NCBI RefSeq assembly: GCF_000367365.1
Contig: NZ_BARF01000040.1
Coordinates: 1 to 38,075 of the forward strand
DNA length: 38,075 bases
DNA from: Streptomyces prunicolor NBRC 13075
Lineage (GTDB): Bacteria > Actinomycetota > Actinomycetes > Streptomycetales > Streptomycetaceae
Direction of reading: 5' to 3'
Made by a program: the position numbers and the translations under genes. A model generated the notes under the pieces. The model had not been told where the DNA came from, did not search any database, and saw nothing but the letters and a program-made list of their open reading frames with translations. Below are positions 23,742 through 30,985 of this stretch, piece after piece; position 1 is the stretch's first letter; each line of letters begins with the position of its first letter.

Positions 23742-24430
23742 CGACACATCCCGCCGGTTCCCTGCTCGCGGCCCATGAGCTGCGCAAGGCCTACGGGCCG
23801 ACGACCGCGCTGGACGGCGCGGAGTTCTCCATCCATCCCGGCGAGGTCGTCGCCGTGATGGGGCCCTCCGGGTCGGGGAAGTCGACGCTGCTGCACTGTC
23901 TCGCCGGGATCGTGCCGCCCGACTCGGGCTCGATCACGTACAACGGGCAGGAGATGGCGACCATGAGCGACGCCCAGCGCAGTGCGCTGCGCCGCTCGGA
24001 GTTCGGGTTCGTGTTCCAGTTCGGGCAGTTGGTGCCGGAGCTGACCTGCGTCGAGAACGTCGCCCTGCCGCTGCGGCTGAACGGCACGCACCGCAAGGAG
24101 GCCGAGCGGACCGCGCTGAACTGGATGCAGCGGCTGGAGGTCGACGACCTCGCGAAGAAGCGGCCCGGTGAGGTCTCCGGCGGGCAGGGACAGCGCGTCG
24201 CCGTCGCCCGCTCGCTGGTCACCAGCCCGCGGGTGCTGTTCGCCGACGAGCCGACCGGCGCGCTCGACTCGCTCAACGGCGAGCGCGTGATGGAGCTGCT
24301 GACCGAGGCGGCCCGGTCCACGAACGCGGCCGTCGTGCTGGTCACGCATGAGGCACGGGTCGCCGCCTACTCGGACCGCGAGATCGTCGTACGGGACGGC
24401 AAGTCCAGGGACATGGAGCGCATCGTATGA
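23738..24430 (+). CDS. ABC transporter ATP-binding protein (MacB/LolD type)
   Basis: A 230-residue ATPase energising the FtsX-like permease encoded next. Motifs: Walker A GPSGSGKST (about residues 46-54), Q-loop FVFQFGQL, signature VSGGQGQRVAVARSL, Walker B VLFADEPTGALDS and H-loop VTHEA. The ALDSLNGE D-loop and the ELTCVENVALPL segment place it in the MacB/LolD/FtsE group. The GTG start overlaps the PadR stop and its own TGA overlaps the permease ATG (ATGA), so the operon is translationally coupled. The canonical LSGGQ is VSGGQ, a tolerated variant. Confidence 0.92.
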   Translation: MTTHPAGSLLAAHELRKAYGPTTALDGAEFSIHPGEVVAVMGPSGSGKSTLLHCLAGIVPPDSGSITYNGQEMATMSDAQRSALRRSEFGFVFQFGQLVPELTCVENVALPLRLNGTHRKEAERTALNWMQRLEVDDLAKKRPGEVSGGQGQRVAVARSLVTSPRVLFADEPTGALDSLNGERVMELLTEAARSTNAAVVLVTHEARVAAYSDREIVVRDGKSRDMERIV

Positions 24431-26769
24431 ACTCGCGTCAGTGGGCGGCCGATCTGGCCATGGGGGTGCGGTTCGCCTTCGGCGGCGGGCGTGAGGGCTG
24501 GGTGCGGGCCGTACTGACGGCTGTCGGCGTCGGGCTCGGGGTGGCGCTGCTGCTGCTCACCACCGCACTGCCGAACGCGCTGTCCGAGCGGGACGCGCGC
24601 GGCAACGCCCGGATGGACTTCACGTACAGCGGGAAGCAGTTGGCGAAGGCGGACAACACCGTCATCGTCGCCGACACGGACACCACGTTCCGCAGCAAGG
24701 ACGTCCGCGGCCGGCTGCTGGAGCCCGAGGGCACCAAGGCGCCGCTGCCGCCGGGGCTCGCGAAGTTCCCCTCGGTCGGCGACATGGTCGTCTCCCCCGC
24801 GCTGGAGAAGCTGCTGAAGTCCGACTCCGGGAAGCTGCTGCGTGCGCGGCTGCCCTACCGGATCACCGGCACGATCGGGCAGACCGGGCTCATCGGGCCC
24901 GCCGAACTCGCCTACTACTCGGGCGGGAAGGGACTGGAAGCGCGTCAGTCCGGCGGCAGCGTCGAGCGCATCAACTACTACGGGCCCTCCGCGGGCAGCA
25001 CGCCGGACGAGCTGGACCCGGTGCTGCTCCTGCTGATCCTGATCGTGTTCATCGTGCTGCTGCTGCCGGTCGCCGTGTTCATCGCGGCCGCCGTGCGCTT
25101 CGGCGGCGAGCGCCGGGACCGGCGGCTCGCGGCCCTGCGTCTGGTCGGCGCGGACGGGCGGATGGCGCGCCGGATCGCGGGCGGCGAGGCGCTCGCGGGG
25201 GCGCTCCTCGGGCTCGTCTTCGGCACCGGATTCTTCCTGGCCGGGCGGCAGTTGGCGTCGCTGATCGACGTGCGGGACATCAGCCTGTACCCCAGCGACC
25301 TCAACCCGTCGCCCGCGCTCGCCCTGCTCGTCGCCGTCGCCGTACCGGCCGCGGCCGTGCTGGTGACGCTGCTCGCGCTGCGCGGGGTCGTCATCGAGCC
25401 GCTCGGCGTGGTCCGCAAGGCGAAGCCGCCGCGGCGCCGGCTGTGGTGGCGGCTGCTGCTGCCGCTGGCAGGCCTCGCGATGCTCTACCCGATGACCGGC
25501 AAGGGCGACTCCAACGGCAACTTCAACCAGTGGCTGGTGATCGGCGGCACGGTCCTGCTGCTCGTCGGTGTCACCGCGCTGCTGCCCTGGGTCGTCGAGG
25601 CCACCGTGGCCCGGCTGAACTCCGGCTCGGTGTCCTGGCAACTCGCCGTCCGCAGGCTCCAGTTGAGCAGTGGTACGGCCGCCCGGATGGTCAACGGCAT
25701 CGCGGTCGCGGTGGCCGGGGCGATCGCCCTGCAGATGCTGTTCTCCGGCGTCCAGGGCAACTACACCAAGCCGACCGGCAACGACCTGCGCCGGGCCCAG
25801 ATGGAGGTCTCCATCGGCGGCGGCACCTCGCTGGCCGAGGCCGACCGGAAGCTCGCGGGGACCAAGGGCGTGCGCGCTACGTCGGCCATCTCGCAGACCA
25901 CGATCGGCGAGCGGGCGAAGAACCCGGACGACGTGGCGGAAGTGGCCGTCGGCAGCTGCGCCCAGCTGCGTGCGGTGGCCCACCTGACGGCCTGCCGCAA
26001 CGGTGACGTCTTCCGGATCACCGGTGGCGCCGACCCCGAGGCCACCACCAAGACGGAGCAGCTGGCCAGGGCCGGCCGAACGGTGTACTTCGACCCGTCG
26101 TACGACGAGATGCCGAGCGCACCGGCCACCTGGAAGATGCCGGCCGGAGTGAAGACGGCGACCCACCGCGAGGACCCGACCGGCTACGCCCGTGACGGGC
26201 TGCTGATCACCTCGGGCGCGCTGCCCGCGAGCGCGGTGAAGGGCCTGGACCAGAAGGTGTTCGTCTCGCTCGACCAGTCGGTGCCGGACGCGAGCGACCA
26301 CGTACGGAACACCGTCGCGACGATGGACCCGCTGGCGGACGTGTTCACCCTGGCGAGCAACGACGTGACGCCGCAGTTCCGTTCGATCCGCACCGGGCTG
26401 TTCGTCGGCGCCACCTGTGTGCTGCTCCTCATCGGGGCGAGTCTGCTCGTGTCGCAGCTGGAGCAGTTGCGCGAGCGCAAGAAGCTGCTGTCGGCGCTGG
26501 TCGCCTTCGGCACCCGGCGGCGCACCCTGAGCCTGTCGGTGCTGTGGCAGACGGCGATCCCGATCGGGCTGGGCCTGGTGCTGGCCACGGTGGTGGGGCT
26601 GACGCTGGGCGCGGTGCTGCTGAAGATGAGCGCCACGGCGATCCGGATCGACTGGGCGAGCGTGCTGGCCATGTCCGGCATCGGCGCGGGGGTGGTCCTG
26701 GCGGTGACCCTGCTGAGCCTGCCGCCGCTGCTGCGGATGATGCGGCCGGACGGGCTGCGCACGGAATAG
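24427..26769 (+). CDS. FtsX-like ABC transporter permease
   Basis: A 780-residue membrane protein built as two FtsX/MacB-type units. Segments: TM near 26-46, an extracytoplasmic domain (47-195), three TMs at about 196-220, 255-275 and 300-320, a basic loop, two further TMs near 340-395, then an N-terminal-like TM (about 425-442), a second external domain (443-655) and three TMs to the end. The basic GERRDRRLAALRLVGA and ERKKLLSALVAFGTRRRTL loops are the coupling helices that contact the ATPase. With PadR control this is likely an antimicrobial/peptide efflux or resistance system; the substrate is unknown. Confidence 0.88.
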   Translation: MNSRQWAADLAMGVRFAFGGGREGWVRAVLTAVGVGLGVALLLLTTALPNALSERDARGNARMDFTYSGKQLAKADNTVIVADTDTTFRSKDVRGRLLEPEGTKAPLPPGLAKFPSVGDMVVSPALEKLLKSDSGKLLRARLPYRITGTIGQTGLIGPAELAYYSGGKGLEARQSGGSVERINYYGPSAGSTPDELDPVLLLLILIVFIVLLLPVAVFIAAAVRFGGERRDRRLAALRLVGADGRMARRIAGGEALAGALLGLVFGTGFFLAGRQLASLIDVRDISLYPSDLNPSPALALLVAVAVPAAAVLVTLLALRGVVIEPLGVVRKAKPPRRRLWWRLLLPLAGLAMLYPMTGKGDSNGNFNQWLVIGGTVLLLVGVTALLPWVVEATVARLNSGSVSWQLAVRRLQLSSGTAARMVNGIAVAVAGAIALQMLFSGVQGNYTKPTGNDLRRAQMEVSIGGGTSLAEADRKLAGTKGVRATSAISQTTIGERAKNPDDVAEVAVGSCAQLRAVAHLTACRNGDVFRITGGADPEATTKTEQLARAGRTVYFDPSYDEMPSAPATWKMPAGVKTATHREDPTGYARDGLLITSGALPASAVKGLDQKVFVSLDQSVPDASDHVRNTVATMDPLADVFTLASNDVTPQFRSIRTGLFVGATCVLLLIGASLLVSQLEQLRERKKLLSALVAFGTRRRTLSLSVLWQTAIPIGLGLVLATVVGLTLGAVLLKMSATAIRIDWASVLAMSGIGAGVVLAVTLLSLPPLLRMMRPDGLRTE

Positions 26770-26797
26770 TCCGCCCGCAGCCGCCCGCCCTCTTCGG

Positions 26798-27226
26798 TCA
26801 GAGTCCGTACTCCCGTACCACGCGCCGGACTTGGGCGAAGAGCATGCCCACGTTCACCGACTTGCGGCAGACGACCACGGCGACGACGTCCTGTTGCTCG
26901 GTCATCCGCACGAACAGATGGGTGAGGTTCTCGCTGTTGACGAGGATCTCCTGGAAGTAGTGGTGGTCACTGGTGATCCCGCGACGCTCTTTGAAGACGT
27001 CCTCGATCATCGCGACCGTCCGGCCCTGGAACAGGTCGAGGGTCGCACCCGCCAGCAGGTCGAGGACCTCTGGCGGGTGGTTGTCGATGGTCTCGTACGA
27101 CAGCAGCATGCCGGTGGACATGTCGACCACACCCGAGGCCACACAGTCGGGGGCATCGGTGCGGAGGGTTTTGACCAGGCCCATCACCTGGTCGGAGAAT
27201 CCTGGGGTCATACGTTTTGTCGCCAT
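26798..27226 (-). CDS. Roadblock/LC7-type protein 1
   Basis: A 142-residue protein with features of the roadblock/MglB fold: an N-terminal helix, a beta-strand phrase ASGVVDMSTGMLLSYETI, a middle helix and paired strands with HHYFQEILVNSENLTHLFVRM and QDVVAVVVCRKSVNVGMLFAQVRRVV. Such proteins act as dimeric platforms or regulators of small GTPases. It is the third gene of a minus-strand operon, only 4 bp after the second roadblock gene. No MglA-type GTPase or histidine kinase is encoded here, unlike the conservon operons where roadblock genes are normally found. Confidence 0.7.
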   Translation of the reverse strand: MATKRMTPGFSDQVMGLVKTLRTDAPDCVASGVVDMSTGMLLSYETIDNHPPEVLDLLAGATLDLFQGRTVAMIEDVFKERRGITSDHHYFQEILVNSENLTHLFVRMTEQQDVVAVVVCRKSVNVGMLFAQVRRVVREYGL

Positions 27227-27230
27227 CCCT

Positions 27231-27617
27231 TCACACTCCTTCTGACGCCTTCTCAGTGAGGATCGACTCGATGCGGTCCAGCGTCGGCCGGGCCGCGAGG
27301 TGCAGCCGGTCCACGTCCATCCCCTCGTCGCCGAGCACCACCATCAGCGCGGTGTCGCCCACGGCGTAGGTCGCGGCGCAGCCGTGACTGCCGTACGTCA
27401 CCGTCTGGCGCAGCGTGCCGCGGTCGGTGGCCGCGGCGGTGCGCCGGGCCAGGCCGAGGCCGGCCGCGGCCAGCGCGGCGAGGGCCTCCGGGTCGATCGT
27501 GTCGGCGGTGTCGGCCGCGATGAGCAGTCCGTCGGCCGCGGTGAGCGCGGTGTCGGTGATGCCGGTCACCTGTTCCCGCAAGGTGCGCATTTCCAATGTC
27601 AGGGCTTTGTGATCCAC
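27231..27617 (-). CDS. Roadblock/LC7-type protein 2
   Basis: A 128-residue roadblock-domain protein: LREQVTGITDTALTAADGLLIAADT, then a central helix EALAALAAAGLGLARRTAAAT, strands QTVTYGSHGCAATYAVGDTALMVVLGD and a final helix. The TAADGLLIA strand is the common roadblock signature. The start is a GTG with GGGGAG 8 nt upstream. Its TGA ends 4 bp before the next ATG, so it is cotranscribed with roadblock protein 1. The two differ enough to form a heterodimer. Confidence 0.75.
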   Translation of the reverse strand: MDHKALTLEMRTLREQVTGITDTALTAADGLLIAADTADTIDPEALAALAAAGLGLARRTAAATDRGTLRQTVTYGSHGCAATYAVGDTALMVVLGDEGMDVDRLHLAARPTLDRIESILTEKASEGV

Positions 27618-27661
27618 TTACTCAACTCCCCTAGAACTGATCGCAATTGTGTCCGTCGTGT

Positions 27662-28567
27662 TCATTTCGGGGTTCCGTTCCGCATCCGGAAGAACCCTTT
27701 CCAACCCGCCCCGCTCTTTTCGGGGACGAGAGTTTCGGTGATACCGCTGGCGCCCGGATTCCGCCGGGGCAGGGCGGTGGGCGCGGTGAACTGCGGTGCC
27801 GCGGGCTCCGGTTCACGACGGCGTACGACAGGCGCGTCGGGCGGCAGCCGGACCGCGATCGGCACGGGTGTGTCCGCGCACTCCAGCAGCCCCTCGGCGA
27901 GCATCCGTGCGACCTCGGCGGTGACGGTGTAGACCGCGCGCCCGGTACGGAACGCGAGATCGCGTGCGGTACGGCGGCCGTCGACCTGGCCGAGCAACTC
28001 CCGTTGCAGCAGCCCGAGTCCGGCCTCGTCGAGGACCTGCGCCGGGGGCCGCGGGCGTTCCCGGTCGGGGCGTACGGGGTACGGCAGCGCGGCGATCGCG
28101 GCGGCTTTCCGGGCCGCGTCCTGGAGCAGCCTGACCGACGGCTCGCCGAGCGCGACGGGGGCGAACGGCCGCTCGTCCGGGGCGAGTTCACAGTCGTCGA
28201 CGTCTCCGGCGACCACCGCGAAGGCCGCGTCGTGCAGGGCCAGCACACACACGATCCGCAACTGGGCGGCGCCCGCGTACCCGTGGGCGATCAGCCCGTC
28301 CAGCGGCCAGCGCGTGCCGCCCGACTCCCTTACCAGATCGGCCCATTGCTCCCCGCCGATCCGGCCGGAGCGCAGCAGCAGCGCCTCGGGTCCTGGAGCA
28401 CCGGGACTCTCCACGGCGACGACGAGCCCGCGCCGCAGATGAAAGGTGCCGCCGGGCCTGCCGGACACCCGCAGCCCCCCGGTGAACTCCTCGCGCCCAC
28501 AGGTCGCGAGAGCCCGCACGAGCAGGTCGTGACCGGCCCGGCCGCGGGAATCCCGAATGCCCGACAT
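27662..28567 (-). CDS. DUF4388-like regulatory protein
   Basis: A 301-residue protein heading the roadblock operon. Residues ~5-115 resemble DUF4388 (LLVRALATCGREEFTGGLRV, GTFHLRRGLVVAVESPGAPG, LLLRSGRIGGEQWADLV), a domain often joined to signalling modules in actinobacteria and myxobacteria. Residues ~165-235 form a winged-helix-like helical region (DGRRTARDLAFRTGRAVYTV), and the last ~60 are Pro-rich with a FFRMRNG end. Start 28567 (MSGIRDSRG) follows GGGGGAG; an in-frame GTG at 28591 has no site. Role unknown. Confidence 0.65.
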   Translation of the reverse strand: MSGIRDSRGRAGHDLLVRALATCGREEFTGGLRVSGRPGGTFHLRRGLVVAVESPGAPGPEALLLRSGRIGGEQWADLVRESGGTRWPLDGLIAHGYAGAAQLRIVCVLALHDAAFAVVAGDVDDCELAPDERPFAPVALGEPSVRLLQDAARKAAAIAALPYPVRPDRERPRPPAQVLDEAGLGLLQRELLGQVDGRRTARDLAFRTGRAVYTVTAEVARMLAEGLLECADTPVPIAVRLPPDAPVVRRREPEPAAPQFTAPTALPRRNPGASGITETLVPEKSGAGWKGFFRMRNGTPK

Positions 28568-28591
28568 CACTCCCCCAGGCTTTTCGTACAC

Positions 28592-28744
28592 GCAACTGAC
28601 GTGTAGCGCTCAGGGGTGAAGGTGTATCAGTCCGCGCGCATATTCCGAACGGGTTCTTGCTACCTGCCTGCGGGTGACGGAAGTTGAGAATTCCCGCCGT
28701 TCGATTTCCTTTGTCCGACGCTCATTTGACCGAACGGGGGCGGG
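28592..28744. other. Gap between oxyR and the roadblock operon
   Basis: No gene. On the minus strand TTCGGA, 17 nt, TACACC (near 28655-28627) could be the promoter of the DUF4388-roadblock operon. A weak hairpin (CCGTTCG 28697-28703 with CGAACGG 28731-28737) lies just past the oxyR stop. Confidence 0.35.
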
Positions 28745-29755
28745 TCAGGCACTGCCGCCCAACACCCTTACCGGCAACGGTCGTAGCGCCTCGCGCAGGG
28801 CGGCGGCCAGCTCCTGGTACTCGGCGCGGCGGGCCGCTCCGGTGCGCATCGCGAGGGCGATCCGGCGGGTCGGGGCGGGCTCGGTGAAGTAGCCGGTGAG
28901 GAGTTGCTCGCTGCGGGTCGTCTCGACGCGCACGGCGGTACGCGGCAGGAGGGTCACCCCGAGCCCGCCGGCGACCAGCTGCACCAGCGTGGACAGCCCG
29001 GCCGCGGTGGTGGTGACCGGCGCGCCCTCCCGTCGCCCACCACCACCCTCAACCGAGGGGCTGCGCCCCGCCCCCTTCGATCCCAGCCCCGCCTCCCGGC
29101 AGATGTCGAGCGCCTGGTCGCGCAGACAGTGCCCCTCGTCGAGCAGCAGCAGGTTCAGCTCGCGCAGCGCCTCGCGCGGGATGCCGGACCGGCCGCCGAG
29201 GGGATGGTCGAGCGGGGTGACGAGGACGAAGTCCTCGTCGAACAACGGGAGTTCGACCACGCCCGGCACCCCCAGCGGCACGGCGAGCAGCAGCAGGTCG
29301 AGCCGTCCGCTGGTCAGCCCCTCCAACAGGTTCGCGGTCTGCTCCTCGTGCACCTGGAGATCGAGGTCCGGGTACCGGTCGTGCACCAGCCGCAGCACGG
29401 TCGGCAGCAGATACGGCGCGACGGTCGGGATGACCCCGAGTCGCAGCGCCCCGGTGAACGGCGCCCGCACCGCCTCCGCCTCCGCCATCAGCGCCCCGAC
29501 CTCCTCCAGCACCGCCTTCGCCCGTACGGCGAGCCGCTCACCGGCGGGCGAGAGCAGCACCTTGCGGGTGGTGCGCTCCAGGAGTGTGACCCCGAGGGTG
29601 TCCTCCAGCGCGGCGACGGCACCGGAGAGGGCGGGCTGGCTCATGCCGATCGCGGCGGCGGCGTCCCGGAAATGGAGGTGCTCGGCGACCGCGGAGAAGG
29701 CCCGCAGCTGGGCCAGGCTGGGCTGGCGCCTCTTACTCGTATTACTAACGGTCAC
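28745..29755 (-). CDS. oxyR: LysR-family peroxide sensor OxyR
   Basis: Activates peroxide-defence genes when its redox cysteines form a disulfide. The 336-residue protein has the LysR HTH (residues ~10-70, SQPALSGAVAALEDTLGVTLLERTTR) and the effector domain with GHCLRDQALDIC, where the two Cys are 9 apart as Cys199 and Cys208 in E. coli OxyR. Start GTG 29755 has GGAGG 9 nt upstream. Compared with E. coli OxyR there is an extra Gly/Ser/Arg-rich run of about 20 residues (29027-29086) just after the second Cys region. It is divergent from ahpC-ahpD, as in S. coelicolor, where OxyR controls them. Confidence 0.92.
   Translation of the reverse strand: MTVSNTSKRRQPSLAQLRAFSAVAEHLHFRDAAAAIGMSQPALSGAVAALEDTLGVTLLERTTRKVLLSPAGERLAVRAKAVLEEVGALMAEAEAVRAPFTGALRLGVIPTVAPYLLPTVLRLVHDRYPDLDLQVHEEQTANLLEGLTSGRLDLLLLAVPLGVPGVVELPLFDEDFVLVTPLDHPLGGRSGIPREALRELNLLLLDEGHCLRDQALDICREAGLGSKGAGRSPSVEGGGGRREGAPVTTTAAGLSTLVQLVAGGLGVTLLPRTAVRVETTRSEQLLTGYFTEPAPTRRIALAMRTGAARRAEYQELAAALREALRPLPVRVLGGSA
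29027..29086. repeat. Extra 20-codon segment in oxyR resembling the dispersed repeat
   Basis: Inside oxyR, between codons for LDICREAG and APVTTTAAG. The plus strand reads AGGGGCTGCGCCCC then CCCCCTTCGATCCC, close to AGGGGCTCCGCCCC-TTCGACCCC of repeat copy B (11731 onward). The length is a multiple of three and adds no stop codon. Confidence 0.5.
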
Positions 29756-29774
29756 TGATAATCGCCTCCGATCA
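29756..29774. promoter_or_regulatory. Candidate OxyR operator in the oxyR-ahpC divergent region
   Basis: TGAT-N11-ATCA (29756-29759, 29771-29774), a perfect T-N11-A dyad of the LysR type, directly beside the oxyR start and covering its ribosome-binding site. A second, looser dyad TGT-N10-ACA lies near 29785-29800. It fits autoregulation of oxyR and control of ahpC. Confidence 0.55.
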
Positions 29775-29842
29775 ACACGACCCAGTGTAGCTATTTCCAC
29801 AATCAATGCACGTTGTGCCAGGATCGGGGCCGACCAACCCAC

Positions 29843-29873
29843 GAGAAGCACCCATTCCGCTTGGGTGCTTCTC
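29843..29873 (+). promoter_or_regulatory. Leader hairpin just before the ahpC ribosome-binding site
   Basis: GAGAAGCACCCA (29843-29854) and TGGGTGCTTCTC (29862-29873), perfect 12-bp stem with loop TTCCGCT. It ends 6 nt before AAGGAG of ahpC. It could stabilise the mRNA, or act as an attenuator or an RNA-binding-protein site. Confidence 0.75.
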
Positions 29874-29890
29874 CGCTGCAAGGAGTGCGC

Positions 29891-30445
29891 GTGCTCACTG
29901 TCGGTGACAAGTTCCCGTCGTTCGATCTGACCGCCTGTGTCTCGCTGGAGAAGGGCCAGGAGTTCCAGCAGATCGACCACAAGACCTACGAGGGCAAGTG
30001 GAAGATCGTCTTCGCGTGGCCCAAGGACTTCACCTTCGTGTGCCCCACCGAGATCGCCGCCTTCGGCAAGCTGAACGACGAGTTCGCCGACCGTGACGCC
30101 CAGGTGCTCGGCTTCTCCGGCGACTCGGAGTTCGTCCACCACGCCTGGCGCAAGGACCACGACGACCTGCGCGACCTGCCGTTCCCGATGCTGGCCGACT
30201 CCAAGCACGAGCTGATGCGCGACCTCGGCATCGAGGGCGAGGACGGCTTCGCCAAGCGCGCGGTGTTCATCGTGGACCAGAACAACGAGATCCAGTTCTC
30301 CATGGTGACCGCGGGCTCGGTCGGCCGTAACCCGAAGGAGGTCCTCCGGGTCCTCGACGCGCTCCAGACCGACGAGCTCTGCCCGTGCAACTGGACCAAG
30401 GGCGACGACACGCTCGACGCGGGCGCGCTGCTCGCCGGGAAGTGA
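29891..30445 (+). CDS. ahpC: Alkyl hydroperoxide reductase, peroxiredoxin subunit
   Basis: Two-Cys peroxiredoxin that reduces hydrogen peroxide, organic peroxides and peroxynitrite. The 184-residue protein has the peroxidatic Cys51 in DFTFVCPTEIAAF and the C-terminal Cys164 and Cys166 (ELCPCNW) that act in resolution, as in the mycobacterial AhpC. Start GTG 29891 has AAGGAG 5 nt upstream. ahpD follows after 6 bp; it reduces AhpC in place of AhpF, the normal actinobacterial arrangement. OxyR is divergent. Confidence 0.96.
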   Translation: MLTVGDKFPSFDLTACVSLEKGQEFQQIDHKTYEGKWKIVFAWPKDFTFVCPTEIAAFGKLNDEFADRDAQVLGFSGDSEFVHHAWRKDHDDLRDLPFPMLADSKHELMRDLGIEGEDGFAKRAVFIVDQNNEIQFSMVTAGSVGRNPKEVLRVLDALQTDELCPCNWTKGDDTLDAGALLAGK

Positions 30446-30451
30446 CCTGAC

Positions 30452-30985
30452 ATGTCACTGGACACCCTGAAGTCCGCCATACCGGACTACGCCAAGGACC
30501 TGAAGCTCAACCTGGGTTCGGTCATCGGCAACTCCGACCTGCCGGCGCAGCAGTTGTGGGGGACGGTCCTCGCTACGGCGATCGCGTCCCGATCGCCGCT
30601 CGTCCTGCGGGAGTTGGCGCCCGAGGCGAAGGCGAACCTGTCGCCGGAGGCGTACAGCGCGGCCAAGTCCGCCGCCGCGATCATGGCGATGAACAACGTC
30701 TTCTACCGGACGCGTCATCTCCTCTCCGACCACGAGTACGGCACCCTTCGCGCGGGGCTGCGGATGAACGTCATCGGCAACCCCGGGGTCGACAAGGTCG
30801 ACTTCGAGTTGTGGTCGTTCGCCGTGTCCGCGATCAACGGGTGCGGGATGTGTCTCGACTCGCACGAGCAGGTGTTGCGCAAGGCGGGGGTTGAACGGGA
30901 CGTGATCCAGGAGGCGTTCAAGATCGCGGCTGTGGTGGAGGCGGTGGGGGTTACGTTGGAGGCGGAGGCGGTACTGGCTGAGTAG
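30452..30985 (+). CDS. ahpD: Alkylhydroperoxidase AhpD
   Basis: Thiol-disulfide enzyme that regenerates AhpC and has weak peroxidase activity of its own. At 177 residues it equals the mycobacterial protein. The active site CGMCLDSHE gives Cys131, Cys134 and His138, with Glu119 in VDFELWSFAVSAINGCGMC. Gene spacing of 6 bp to ahpC implies one transcript. Its last 35 bp (30951-30985) overlap the 3' end of the convergent AI-2E family gene, so the two mRNAs are antisense there. Confidence 0.95.
   Translation: MSLDTLKSAIPDYAKDLKLNLGSVIGNSDLPAQQLWGTVLATAIASRSPLVLRELAPEAKANLSPEAYSAAKSAAAIMAMNNVFYRTRHLLSDHEYGTLRAGLRMNVIGNPGVDKVDFELWSFAVSAINGCGMCLDSHEQVLRKAGVERDVIQEAFKIAAVVEAVGVTLEAEAVLAE

Noticed and set aside
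28745..30208. Longer OxyR frame starting at 30208
   Set aside because: The extension runs antisense through the ahpC coding region; GTG 29755 has a GGAGG site and gives the family N-terminus.
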